A DNA stretch of 64,000 nucleotides, taken from assembly GCA_018417955.1 (NCBI GenBank), contig JACTVC010000016.1:620001-684000 (forward strand), read 5' to 3'. Made by a program: the position numbers and the translations under genes. Of the stretch, positions 11,141 to 21,295 are shown piece after piece. Numbering within the stretch: the stretch's first letter is position 1; every line of letters starts with the position of its first letter. This stretch comes from Laccaria trichodermophora. Lineage: Eukaryota; Basidiomycota; Agaricomycetes; Agaricales; Hydnangiaceae. The notes below the pieces were generated by a model. That model was given only the letters and a program-made list of their open reading frames with translations, ran no database searches and was not told the DNA's origin.

Positions 11141-12140
11141 CTAAGTCAAATAAGTTGCAAAGCCAGCATTGATTGCCGCAGCCATCCTGGCATGTCCCTC
11201 CTGGATGCCCGAAACCTTGGAAAAGGCTGAGTGCGAGACGCCCGTTACGAAAGGGGAAAGGATCTCCCTTCAAATAAAGAGTGAGTAATTGAGTTGTCAT
11301 CGAGTGATACACAATAACTTACCAACCGCTGAATATTCCGATGTTTCGGCCACGACTAGCCATGTAGAAAGGCCCTGACTCGTTGGGGCCTGGGACATGA
11401 TAACCGTAGACGGGGGTGACCAAAGAAGGTGGTGGAAGAATGGCGTTCTTGGGCGCGTTGTAGGGCAAAACGTAGTTGGGCAAATAAAGCAAGGCGGTCG
11501 AAGTGGTGAGTGTTCCTAGGGGAGGGGAGTTTGTAGCATTTGGGGTAGCCGCAGATGCGGTGTCAGTGGCAGAAGCGACGGGTGCAGCATTGTTTGCAGT
11601 GGCAGTAATAGCCGAGGAAGGAACTGGGGCAGCGGGTCTTGCGGCTGCATGAGTAGCTGCGGGTACAGATAAATCTATGGGTGCAAGGACATCCGCAGAC
11701 GCCAGGGCGACTGCGGATGCAACAGGAGCAACGACTACAGGTGCGGCTGCAGGAGCAGAATCCGTGGCGATAGAATGGATGCTGTTAACTAAGTCCGCCG
11801 GAGAAGCAGGGCGAAGAGTAGCGGAAAAAGTGGGAGAAGCGGCGGGGGAGGTGGTGGGATCAACGACCACGATTTCTTCATCATCAGACGCGTAGTTTGG
11901 ATCGCTAGCCCCGAAACCGAGGACTTCCAATGCATCCCCACGAAAATCCGAGACAGGGGCAGGGGTGTCACTATACACAGTGGTGAGGAGGGCGCGAAGA
12001 ATGGTGCGGGCGGTTTGGGGACCAATATCAAGTCGGGCAAATAGTTCGTCGATGGCTGTGAAGAGCGTCAGAGATAAGCTATCTCGAACTTTGCTACGTA
12101 CCAAGGCTGGCTGGCAATGGGGTGCTCTCGGGCGCTCCAT
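11141..12140 (-). CDS. Pro/Ala-rich protein with C-terminal viroplasmin/RNase H1-N-like domain
   Basis: Two exons (12140-11323 and 11267-11141) join in frame to 315 codons. Residues 1-60 are Leu/Arg-rich and helical, the middle (about 90-230) is a low-complexity Ala/Pro/Ser/Thr region, and the C-terminus reads PFYMASRGRNIGIFSGW then, across the intron, EILSPFVTGVSHSAFSK. This matches the YVV..GR..GIF..W......V.G.S.A.....F pattern of the viroplasmin-like domain (PF01693), which is the nucleic-acid-binding N-terminus of RNase H1. No RNase H catalytic domain follows, so any role is likely RNA/DNA-hybrid or dsRNA binding. The intron is required: without it the protein stops right after SGW and the domain is cut in half. 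Transcribed divergently from the HMG-like gene, 363 bp apart. Confidence 0.75.
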
Positions 12141-12330
12141 TGTCAGTGAGTTTCGTCATGTCGGATCTGTTGAACGGAGTCGATTGTGGATTGAGGGTAG
12201 CAAAAGGGTTGGGGGGCGGGGGTTGCAAGCGACTGGTTCTTTAAGTGAGGGAAGAAGATTTGGCTGATTCCCACATGCGGCAAAAATGTGGTGAGCATAC
12301 GATGTATTGACTAAATTATACGTACCCGAT

Positions 12331-12398
12331 AGTCACTTCCGCAACAGGACAGTTACTTCCGCGACAGGTTGACGGTCAGGACAGTTACTTCCGCGACA
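12331..12398. promoter_or_regulatory. Triple direct repeat in a divergent promoter
   Basis: The 363-bp gap between the start codons of the viroplasmin-like gene (minus, 12140) and the HMG-like gene (plus, 12504) contains three copies of AGTTACTTCCGCGACA: 12331-12346 (two changes), 12351-12366 and 12383-12398 (identical). Their position suggests binding sites for a regulator, possibly one encoded by the element. This is inference from position and repetition only. Confidence 0.45.
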
Positions 12399-12503
12399 CG
12401 TTGAAGGTCGTCGAGTCTGCCTCTCACAGTCAAAAAATGTAGATAGTCTGCAAAAAATTGCAACTTACCCATTCTTTCCGCAAAGATCTACCTCAGTCTC
12501 ACA

Positions 12504-15267
12504 ATGGCGGTCGTCGACAAGAATGAGCTCGAGAACGTCGAAAATGAAGTCGAGCCTGTGTTTGCGTAAGTTGTGATGGCTCGTGTTTTGTTTGGGAGAC
12601 TTATCTTTTCGGAATTGCCAGGGTCGCTGACAATCTCACTGCCAAACTCGTGAAGGGATGGGCGAAGGGCGAGCGCAAGACTTTCCTGGAATCTCATTTG
12701 GAGTCCTACAAGGCTGCCCTCCTCGTCTCTTCCGACAAGGCCGACAAACTCCTCGATAACATCGTCAACCTTTGGTTCGCGAAATTCCATTGATCGATCC
12801 CAGTCTCGCAACCATATCTCTACAAGCCGCTTCTCATCCCTGTCGGCCCCGATGGATTCGAAATTCTAACGGATGAACAAGCCCAGCTCAAGAAAGATGT
12901 AATCAAGCGAATGCGGATGGTAAGCATTCGCCTTTCAAATTAATATGTCGTCTAATCATCTACATCAGACACTATACCACTGGTATGATTACCGCAGCAA
13001 GAAGGTCAAGAAGTTGCAAATGTCCAAGAAGGCGGACGACGATCCCATCAGCGTCTTGCTGAAAAGGTTGCTTGGCACCAACAGCGGCCCTGGGAAGCGT
13101 GCAACGGGGTGGCAGCTGTGGGGGAAGGATCACTTCGACAGTCTCAAGTCGGAATTCAACGAGGAATTCAAAGCTAGTGGCAAACGTGATGCGCTTCGTG
13201 CCCAAGCTTGTAACGAATTCAAAAAGGCTCGTTTCGATATGTTAAGCGAAGAAGAACAGGAGGAATGGAACTCGAAGGCTAGCAACGCGCACGAAGCAGC
13301 CAAGAGGAGGGTCAAAGACCACGAGGAGCTCGATACGGGTGTGATGAGCCCTGAAGATGCTCAGGCGTGAGTTGCCGAGATCTTCAATCACGAACGCCTA
13401 ACATTGCTTACGATTTGTTCAACAGCTGCATCGATCTTTTGCCGAGTGTTCTTGGCCCACTGGTAGATGCACTCGGCGAGGCCATAAACATGCATGTGTC
13501 CATTTTGATTGGTGGTCCCGAACCCAAGCGCATGGGACAGCTCAATGTGCTCAGGTAATGTCAAGTTTTCGCATTAACCGTCGTCTCGACTCATTCATAA
13601 TTAGTGTACATTATGGCGTTAACAAGGAGGCCGTCCCCAGATGCTGGGCATTAGCCGACAAGGAAAAGTTCAGTAATGGGCCGAAGCAAGCCTTTCTTGA
13701 TTTTTTAGAGATCTGTTATTGTAAGTCTAACCCTTCACGAAATACGTCATTGACTAATATTATTATCACCGCCAGCTCCTGATGAACGGCGAGCCCGTGC
13801 TCTGACCACAAGCGACGAGCAGCCCGTATTGGACGACGACGAGTCAATGTCCATGGACGTTGACACGCCTTCGGCTCACCCAGCGAAAACTTCTGCATCC
13901 ACGGCTTCGACAAATGACGCGCCTTCCAACCAGTCAGCTCCTTCAAAGAAACCTTCTGCGTCCGTGGCTTCAACGAAGCGCAACAGCAAGAGGAAGCGGA
14001 CGGGTGAACGAAACAGCGGCCGGACGTCAAAGAAGCAGAAGAAGCAACAGCGGAAGAAGAAAGGGAAGCGCCGCGCTAATACTGAGGAGTCGGATGCCGA
14101 GGAGTCTGACGACGACAACGACGACAACGAGGAAGGGTTCGAGGAGATGCCGTCCGATGTAGACACCGACAGCGACACTGATGAAGATGTTCCTTTGTCG
14201 TTGACGACACGAACGACCGCTAGGCAGTTAGCAAAGGACGCCACCACTGACAGCTCCACACTTGTTGGCTGCGATCAATCCGTTACTCAAGGGCCTCAAG
14301 ATCTGGAGCTTCCCGTAATCGTACCCTCAGTTGGTGAATTTACCGACCCCTCACTCCAATCGACAAACACGCTCCTACCTGACAACCAGTCTCCTCACTC
14401 AACAGTGCAGACCAGTAACGCTGTGCTGGAACTCTGCCAACCCGACCGCCCGGCAGCTGTCAACATAGCAACTGACAGCTCCACAGCTGACAGCTCACCG
14501 ATTGACCGCTTCGATCAACCAACTCCGCTCCTTCCCCCCCCACCTGACGGCGTCACCGAGCTCTCAGGACTTCAGATCAGTCCTCCCTCGCCAATCCCAG
14601 CTTCTTCGACGTCCACTCAGCCGTTGCGTATAAATGCTGCACCCGAAATCCTACCCAACCCTGCTTGGCCGACATGGTTCGCGAACGCTTATGAAACATT
14701 GAGGAACAAAAATCTTGGCCCCATTTTCTCGGTCCTCCTTCCCCTGTACGTCGAGCTCGAATCATGCAACAATTTCGACATTGGGAAGACCACGACTGGC
14801 TTTCGGAAGGGAGATAGACCGGACGAGGTTTCTTGGTGGATCGGGCGTGGACGTGAACGCGAGCCCACAATCAAAAACGTAGATGTGTTCGACAAGCGTT
14901 GGTGGTCCTGGTGGAAGGGTTTGCAGCCGCCGTCTCGACAGGTTGCCGCTGTCGAAGGTCTTCTCAGTGGTGAACATCGTATGGTAGAGGTCGAAGAGGA
15001 TTGGGATATGCTTCACAAGCATGGCCAGAACGGCTTTTTGACTGTGCTGTCGACTCTCGCATGGTGGGGAGGCTCAATCAACGGTAAGCCTGTCCAGAAC
15101 TTCGCAAGTTGGTTAGCAGCTGTAAACGAGGTCCATTGGGTCCTCTTGCGCCTCTTGGACTCAAGGTATGCTACCATAATTCTTTCCCTGTGCAGATATA
15201 CGAGCTTATTCTACTTTTAAGCTCTTCCGCACCATCAGCAAAATCAGCCGGGAAAAACAAACGCTAG
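12504..15267 (+). CDS. HMG-like nuclear protein of the KDZ element, one in-frame TGA
   Basis: Seven exons (12504-12565, 12622-12919, 12969-13366, 13426-13554, 13605-13720, 13776-15165, 15222-15267) sum to 813 codons in one frame. Residues about 167-235 (GWQLWGKDHF..., FDMLSEEEQEEWNSKA..AHEAAKRR) resemble an HMG-type helical DNA-binding unit. A lysine/arginine-rich nuclear signal followed by an acidic Asp/Glu run lies near residues 390-440. The C-terminal 170 residues are Trp-rich (WPTWFANAYETL, VSWWIGRG, RWWSWWKGL). I know this layout as recurrent in Agaricomycete transposon neighbourhoods but have no name for it. Codon 78 is TGA (12791-12793) within FAKFH-TGA-SIPV, where Trp (TGG) would fit; it is either a nonsense mutation or hides a poorly spliced intron. 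The protein could be produced from a downstream ATG. Confidence 0.72.
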
Positions 15268-16230
15268 GAAGATGTCGGTGGTAATCATTGTGGGTTGGCG
15301 GCGTTTCTTTTAAACATCGTGTCCAATTTTTTCTTGACCCGCCCCCTTCTTGTCTTGCTGATAATCTCATGTAAACTAACTCGACGATGATCCGATAGTA
15401 CATAAAATGCCATTCTTGTGTATATACTACGTTTGTCTGCACAGAGTCAATAGTTTTCGTGTTCGAACTTTGAAGTCGAAGTCGAACATGCACGTGACTT
15501 GGATTTTTCGAACGCTGAAGTTCGAAGTTGCATGAATGGTGTTTTTAATGTATAATTGCTGGCAAACATGCACGAAGGGGTTACAGATGAAGCTAGCAGG
15601 AATGTGTAGTGCACCGCTTATAAAGTAGCTAACGTTTCAAACATAGAAAGAGCAACGGATTGTGGAAATAAACAAGGAGGATGCAAACATCAAATAGGGA
15701 CACCGCAAACGACACGCGTGGACATTCCAGAGAGTAAGGGAGAGGTAATGAAATAAACATCGAAAGAACGTTGGTGGAATGGACCAATGAATTGGCAAGG
15801 AATCTTTTTTTTATTTTAAAAAAAAACATACCATGAGCGGAAAACATATGAACAGACAGAAAACATATGAGCGGAAAAGGTTTCATTTCATGGAAATCAT
15901 ACGTGACAGCAAATCGAATCAATGATGTACGCGGAAACCAATAATTGATGGATGAGAAGCCTGATTTGATGGAGGAAACCTCTCATAACAAAGGAAGCCA
16001 AAAATAGACCAGCTGTATAAGCATTTATCCACATAAACCTATTCTAGGGGTGTAAAAATGCAATGCAAGCTTTTTTTTCCGCTTTTTTTCGATTTTCGGA
16101 TGCATTCTTTTGGTGATTTTCGGATGCAGAAACTTTTGGCATTGGGCCACCTACAAAAATGCACCTTTTACAAAAAAAGGCGAAGTGCAAGAATGCATAG
16201 TAATTTGGTTATATACTACAGCCTCGGCTG
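15268..16230. other. Non-coding 3' part of the KDZ element
   Basis: Downstream of the HMG-like gene. A cluster of TTCGAA/GAAGTTCGAA-type motifs lies at about 15455-15530, and GATTTTCGGATGCA is repeated at about 16088-16130. No exon or RNA gene is recognisable. Confidence 0.4.
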
Positions 16231-16740
16231 CGTGCGTTGATGTGGGTGTCCGTTGGCGTGGTCATCGTCCGTTGACGTGGTGGTGGTGCGTTGACGTGAG
16301 CGTCCGCTGGCGTGGTCATCGTCCGTTGACGTGGTGGTGGTGCATTGACGTGGGCATCCGTTGGCGTGTTCGTGTCGTTGTTGGCATTGGCGTCTGTTGA
16401 CGTGGCTGTCCGTTGATGTCGTGGGGCGTGTCGTGGTCCGTGGGCGTGGTCATGGTGGTCGTGTGTTGACGTGGTCGTCCCTCGCGGTCCGTTTTCGTCG
16501 CCTCGACCTCGCCGGGGCTCGTTTGCTTGCTGACGTGGTGTTGCCGTGTTGTTGTTGACGTGGTTGTTGTTGGCGGTCGACGACGTTTGTGGGCGGTGGT
16601 GGCCACAGGTGATCGTGGTGACATGGTGTGGGTGGGTAGTGGGCGCGCGTTTATGAGGAGCGGGGACGATGGTGGTGGTGGGAGGAGAGGTTGGTGGTGG
16701 TGGGAGGAGAGAGGGTTGTGTTTGGACGAGCGTGAATGCC
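16231..16740. repeat. GTTGACGTGG subterminal repeat array
   Basis: More than a dozen variants of CGTTGACGTGG, CGTTGGCGTGG or CGTCCGTTGACGTGG occur in tandem or dispersed order on the plus strand, then give way to G-rich GGTGGTGGGAGG units. At the left end the corresponding zone (about 4150-4270) has GTCGTCGTCGTG units. Such subterminal arrays are probably transposase binding sites. Confidence 0.6.
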
Positions 16741-16799
16741 GTTGCCAAACAAACAATTGTTTGGCAATGGGCTTGTGCCAAACAAACCGGATTCTGGTT

Positions 16800-16992
16800 G
16801 CATTCCGTTTTTGCCAATCCGGGGACCATTCCGGTCACAATTCCGGAATGCCGACATTCCGCCGGAATGGTAAAGCACCGGAATGGAGAAAATAGCAGGC
16901 CTCTCTGCTAAATTTCACTCCTCCGGAATCCACCGGAATCCGCAGGAATGACTGGAATCCTGCAGGAATTAGGGGGGCACTGATAAGACCTC
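16800..16992. repeat. Right terminus of the KDZ element with GGAATCC repeats
   Basis: CCGGAATCC, GCCGGAATGG and CCGGAATGCC units lead to the terminal string GGAATTAGGGGGGCAC followed by TGATAAGACCTC. Its inverse pairs with the left terminus at 3428. The same repeat type on both sides supports one element. Confidence 0.7.
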
Positions 16993-17413
16993 ATAGAAAC
17001 CTTGAACCAATAAGTCTTCAAACATCGAAGACTTAAGAACTAAAACATCATCAGCGTATGACTTAGAAACAGATACCGAATCTCTATACAATGGTCCTTT
17101 GGGCGTAGAGCATTGTGGAACCCTATACTGTCGTTATTAAGGGCATAACAAAGTGATAGTGAAAGAGTATGTTGTCTTGTAAGATTAAGGGAACATAGCA
17201 CGAACGAACGAACTCGAAGCTTAATAACTGCCCATTACACTTAACACCTGTAACACCAGGGCAGTTGATCTGCCTATGTTCCACAGTTTGTCTGGTTGAC
17301 AGGTCTCGGCCGATCGTTTTAATTACTGAATTTGAATAATTGATTATGTAAGATATATCTTGACATTCAATCAGATATCTTCCAAAGCCATTCACATCGC
17401 TCCCCCATCTGAA

Positions 17414-18102
17414 ATGCCCCCCGTCATATGCACCTGTTCATACTGCAAAAAGTGCAAGGTAATTATTAAGGGTATTGAACACCCAGGCAAGGAGGTTTCT
17501 GCACAAACTCGTCAGGAGCACGAGAAGCATGATAAAGATGGGCATTCTCCAAAGTGGAAGCATCGAGCATCCTTGAGTTCAGCTAACTTGAATACCGGTT
17601 GACAATGGAATGGATAATAGAGCATGCATACAAGGGCAGGAAACGGGGAGCCCACAGGAGGGCACCTCTGCATGTCAAGCAGTTAAACCAGTCTTGTCTT
17701 ATCCCCTATGAGTATGAGGAGCCTCTGGAAAAGACCCAGCGTGTAAGCAATATGGCAAGGATGCGAAATGGTGCCATAGTCATTGATTGGAACCACCCAG
17801 GCTCACCTTGTCACCTTCCAGTCTGAGACAAGACTCGTGATGGGCACAAACATGCTCGACAAGCTATGTCAGTCAATTTTGAGTGGGTTTTCAGTCAGGG
17901 ACAGCTGTTTCTTTCCCATGTCCACAGTTGCCTCTCTGTCCAGTCAACTTGTGTGTTGATGTGCCTCAGGGGATGGAGTTTGCTGGGCTATGTCAAAGAT
18001 TCCGATGTGAAGGCAGTCACTGTGTTGGTGGAGATTCCACCTGATGCTGCTGAGGAGGATCTCACAGCAGATTGGGATGCCATAGTTGATGACAATGACT
18101 AG
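17414..18102 (+). pseudogene. Remnant of a Tnp2/CACTA-like transposase gene
   Basis: The frame from ATG 17414 begins MPPVICTCSYCKKCKV and continues VSAQTRQEHEKHDKD, a Cys-rich N-terminus followed by a TR..H...D motif that I associate with basidiomycete Tnp2-type (CACTA-like) transposases. It stops at 17602. A separate frame ending at 18102 carries an acidic tail (VEIPPDAAEEDL, ADWDAIVDDND) that could be a C-terminus. The long catalytic region is absent, so at most this is an internally deleted, frame-broken copy. The family assignment is tentative. Confidence 0.35.
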
Positions 18103-18230
18103 TATAGTTATAGTTGTCTTCATGTTACCTGTACACCAAAATGGTATCATTGTTTGACTTATGACCAAGAATAAGACGTTCTGAGATTACTACTTAATTA
18201 AGATACCTAACCATTGAGCCAAACCCGTAA

Positions 18231-18345
18231 GACCCACCAAACCTGCCAAACCCGCCAAAACCCATACCCTTACCCACAGCCACAGGTACAGGTTTCCAGG
18301 GGTAGGGGTACAGGTAAGGCCAAAAGTACCTGGGGGTTACTCATG
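18231..18345. repeat. CCCRTACCC/GGGTACAGG-rich short repeat
   Basis: A C-rich half (AAACCCATACCCTTACCC) meets a G-rich half (GGGGTAGGGGTACAGG), so it can fold back. It ends GGTTACTCATGACAATGCC. Related stretches lie at 25955-26095 and 29045-29170, the latter ending GGGAAACTCATGACAATCAC, suggesting a small dispersed element. Confidence 0.4.
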
Positions 18346-18379
18346 ACAATGCCTATGTGTAGTCTATCTTGGCTAGAGG

Positions 18380-19541
18380 TAGTGTTCACAGGTCCAGTCT
18401 ACAAGACTGAAAATATACATAGGACTAAACTGGACTGAACCACAGTCTGGTCTTTTTCCAGTTGCAGTTACCCACATTTGTGGTCAGTCCAGTTGCCAGT
18501 TGCCATGTTTTTGTAAATATATAAAAACCGAAAAAGACCAGTTTAGACCGGTTGCAACCAGTCTTTCGTCCCATCACGTGCTAGACCTTACTTGTGCACA
18601 TTTTACTTAATTTTTGGTCCCTGAATCATCAAAAACAGTGAAGAATTGGTTGAGATAAGGCCAAAAACATTTTTATACATGTGATTCAAATGTACGTCCT
18701 TTCTGTTTTTGCCCTACCTCAGTTAGTGTTTGAAAGTCTGGTTAGGTTAGGTCATTGGGTGCCCAGGGGCTCTAATCAAGACCGAGACCAGTTAGGGTTT
18801 GTTCCCAGACCCAAAATAACCTAACTGGACTGAAGATAACCAACCAAAACTGGTTAGTCACAGTTACTAACCAGTTAGGACCGAAAAAATAGAAAATCGA
18901 TTAAAATGGCATATATTTCTCATATTCTTTGCAGTAAACATTATTGCCATGCATCGTAGCTTTAGAATGAGCCCAAGAACGCTAAATTCGGTGAAGAATT
19001 GACAATTTTATGATAATATTCTTGAAAATCTACTTTTTTGGACAATATTTTCAATAACTCAGTCAAATTTTAAGCGTTTTTCACGTTCCTAGGTGCGTTT
19101 TGAAGGGGTATATCAGGGCCAGTTATAACCAGTTATAACCGGTTTTTTAACGGTTATTTAACCGCAAAATAACCAGTTATTTCATTTCCAGAATTGAATA
19201 ACGACTAACCATGGTCTGGTCTTTTTGCGGTTAGGTCCGGTCTGGTCTCAGTTATTTTCCAGTTAACTAACCTAACTTCCAAACACTAACCTCAGTCAAA
19301 TCTTGACGGAATTGCTTAGACTTTTGATCAGTCTATGGAGAATTAAAATATCCATCTACATATGCAATGTATGTGAGGTAATATTTAGTTTCTGTGGTGT
19401 AATAAATTTTACAACAAAAGACTGGTCGCAACTGGTCTGGTTGCAGTCCCTCAATATTTGGATCAGTCTAGACTGGTTGTGGTTGCCAGTTGCGTCGTTT
19501 TGAGGTAAAAAAACTGGACTTAACTGGACCTGTGAACACTA
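18380..19541. mobile_element. Non-autonomous hAT element (1,162 bp including a nested one)
   Basis: It starts TAGTGTTCACAGGTCCAG and ends GGACCTGTGAACACTA, and is flanked by exact GCTAGAGG duplications (18372-18379, 19542-19549). The ends match the elements at 1875 and 61055. Removing the nested 565-bp element and one copy of its duplication leaves about 589 bp. No transposase is encoded. Confidence 0.88.
18724..19288. mobile_element. Nested non-autonomous hAT element (565 bp)
   Basis: It starts TAGTGTTTGAAAGTCTGG and ends CTTCCAAACACTA, with exact ACCTCAGT duplications on both sides (18716-18723, 19289-19296). A close copy is present at 27665-28185; the two share long identical stretches. 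It inserted into the element at 18380-19541, so it is the younger of the two. Confidence 0.88.
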
Positions 19542-19581
19542 GCTAGAGGACATATCTGTGTGAGGGTCAATGTGTTGTGCA

Positions 19582-21287
19582 TAGTGCTTGGAAGTCCGGT
19601 CCAGTCTGGTCTTTGACCACCACCTCACCACACACATGCAGATTCCAGGTGCCACATCGCTGACAGCAATGTGGCAACCAAACGATGAACGATAGATGCC
19701 GCCATGACACAACCACAACAGACGATGACAACATGCGACCATGACAAAAACAATGGCCACAACAGACAACAACAACAAGTGACCATGGCACGCAATGACA
19801 ACCCCACCCACAGACATGACAATCCATGCCCATGGACATGACAACCACCCACAAACCACAAGCACCCACTGACATGACAAAAAAGAAAGATGAGAGATGG
19901 CGATGACCCCCTCCCACCTGCCAACGACCACCATAACACCCACTGACCACAAACGATGACTGCTGCCCACGAAAAATGCCCAGCACCCACAAACAACACC
20001 TGCTGCCCATGAAAAACATCCAGCACCCACAAATGACAACTGCCACCCACAAAACCACCCAGCACCCACAAATGACAGCGCCACCCCATGCAAACGACAA
20101 CTGCCACCCATGAAAAACACCCAGCACACACAAACAACAACTGCTGCCCATGAAAAGCAGCCTGCCCATGTGTGCAAATGACACAGCGCCCACGAAATGA
20201 TGACTCAGTGCATCCCTCCTCCCTGTCTCCTTCTCTCTGTCCCCCTCTCTACCTCCCTCCCTCTCTTCCTCTCTCCACCTCTCTTGCCCCCCTCCCCCCT
20301 CCATCATTTCACTTCACTCACTCCCCCCCCCCCTCCATAGCTCTCTCCCTCCACCACTCCCTCCATCACTCCCTCCACCACTCCCTCCATCACTCCACCA
20401 CTCCCTCCCTCTCCCTCATTACATTAGTAAAATATCTTTCTGTATATAGTTATCATTTCACAATACAATATCTGTTTAAATGTGAATTTTGTATAGAAAT
20501 TTGAAGTTCTGACTTGGTAATACATTGAAATTGATATTCCAGTGGGAATCCAGTAGGAATCCAATGTCTGGAGCATTTCATCTACTTTGTTTAAGTTCAG
20601 TTGGAGTCCAGTAGGAGTCCAGTAGGAAGGGAATGTAAAAATGCCTTTTTGGAAATTTTGTTGAAGTCCAGTAGGAATCCAGTAGGAATAGGTGGGGGAG
20701 TGATAAGTATTGACCCAAAGGGGTGCCATGTCATCATCTCCATGTGCCATCAACTGAGCTGGTGCTCATTGTTGCTGCTGTGGTTGGTGTGCATGTGTGG
20801 GCCAAGGTAGGTGTGAGTGGTTGACAACAGTTGTGGGAGGTGGCGGCCATAGGCAATGTCGAGAGTGTGGTGGGGGGTGTTGTCATGGAGGACGTGGCCA
20901 TGTGGATGTTGTTGCAGAGGTTTCAGCATGTGAGGTGGCAGTCAATGTGTATGTTGTTTAGCCTGTTGCAGCTGCTCATGGTGTGGAGCAGTAGTCATGA
21001 AACGGTGGTGACAGTGATGGGGAAGGTGGTGGTAGGAGGAGGAAAGTTCTGTTTGTCTTTGAGTTGTGTTTGTATTTGTTATGAGAACCAGTTGAGACCG
21101 GTCTAACCGGTCTTTTGTCAGTCTAACCAGTCTTTTGTCGGTCTTAAAATTTCCGAAATCATTCAAGACTGAAGACCAGACCGCAGTTGCAGTCTTTGAT
21201 GGTCTTGGGAATTTCCGGTCTTTGGCAGTCTTGGTCCAGTCCAGTCTCAGTCTTTTTCCAGTCCTGGGACTGGACTTCCAAGCACTA
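19582..21287. mobile_element. hAT-like element (1.7 kb) holding a KDZ-family fragment
   Basis: The left end TAGTGCTTGGAAGTCC and the right end GGACTTCCAAGCACTA are exact inverses over 16 bp. The flanking octamers are GTTGTGCA (19574-19581) and GTCATGCA (21288-21295), which match at 6 of 8 positions with two transition-type differences. The right subterminal region has many ACCGGTC/CCAGTC motifs. Most of the interior is a related-to-KDZ fragment (19648 to about 20714). Confidence 0.65.
19648..20714 (-). mobile_element. Truncated non-autonomous KDZ-family fragment
   Basis: In reverse orientation it repeats the order seen at the left end of the 13.6-kb element: the GCCACATCGCTGACAGC palindrome, a long A/C-rich zone of CCCACAAATGAC-type units, a pyrimidine tract (20215-20420), an AT-rich piece, GGAATCC-type repeats (20538-20690) and the terminus GGTGGGGGAGTGATAAG. 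I find no matching terminus or target duplication on the other side, so one end is lost. Confidence 0.55.
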
Positions 21288-21295
21288 GTCATGCA

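Larger units (their letters stand above)
3428..16992. mobile_element. Full-length KDZ DNA transposon carrying five genes (13.6 kb)
   Basis: The element is flanked by ATAGAAAC at 3420-3427 and 16993-17000, an exact 8-bp duplication (9 bp if the next C is counted). The left end reads CAGTACTTTATTGTGCCC and the inverse of the right end reads GAGGTCTTATCAGTGCCC; both run on into CC..AATTCCTG-type sequence. Inside each terminus lie GGAATCC repeats and GTCGTC/GTTGACGTGG-type subterminal repeats. It contains a KDZ transposase, two small genes, a viroplasmin-like gene and an HMG-like gene. KDZ elements (Kyakuja-Dileera-Zisupton) are known DNA transposons expanded in mushrooms-forming fungi; Zisupton elements make 8-bp duplications. 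The insertion interrupts a solo LTR, which independently supports both ends. Confidence 0.85.
3021..17255. mobile_element. Solo LTR (about 662 bp) split by the KDZ element
   Basis: The left part (3021-3427) starts TGTTACA and the right part (from 16993) ends TGTAACA at 17255, giving a perfect 7-bp inverted pair with TG...CA ends. CCAGG sits immediately outside on both sides (3016-3020 and 17256-17260), the 5-bp duplication expected of an LTR element. Removing the 13.6-kb insertion and one copy of its 8-bp duplication restores a single LTR of about 662 bp. No internal retrotransposon sequence remains, so this is a solo LTR made by LTR-LTR recombination, later hit by the DNA transposon. Confidence 0.8.

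Noticed and set aside
16235..16840. Long open frames of His, Thr and Pro on the minus strand
   Set aside because: They come from the GTTGACGTGG-type subterminal repeats and have no domain character.
3428..16992. A TET/JBP dioxygenase gene, a known companion of fungal KDZ transposons
   Set aside because: I looked for a suitable additional coding region in the element and found none; all long frames are explained by the five genes.
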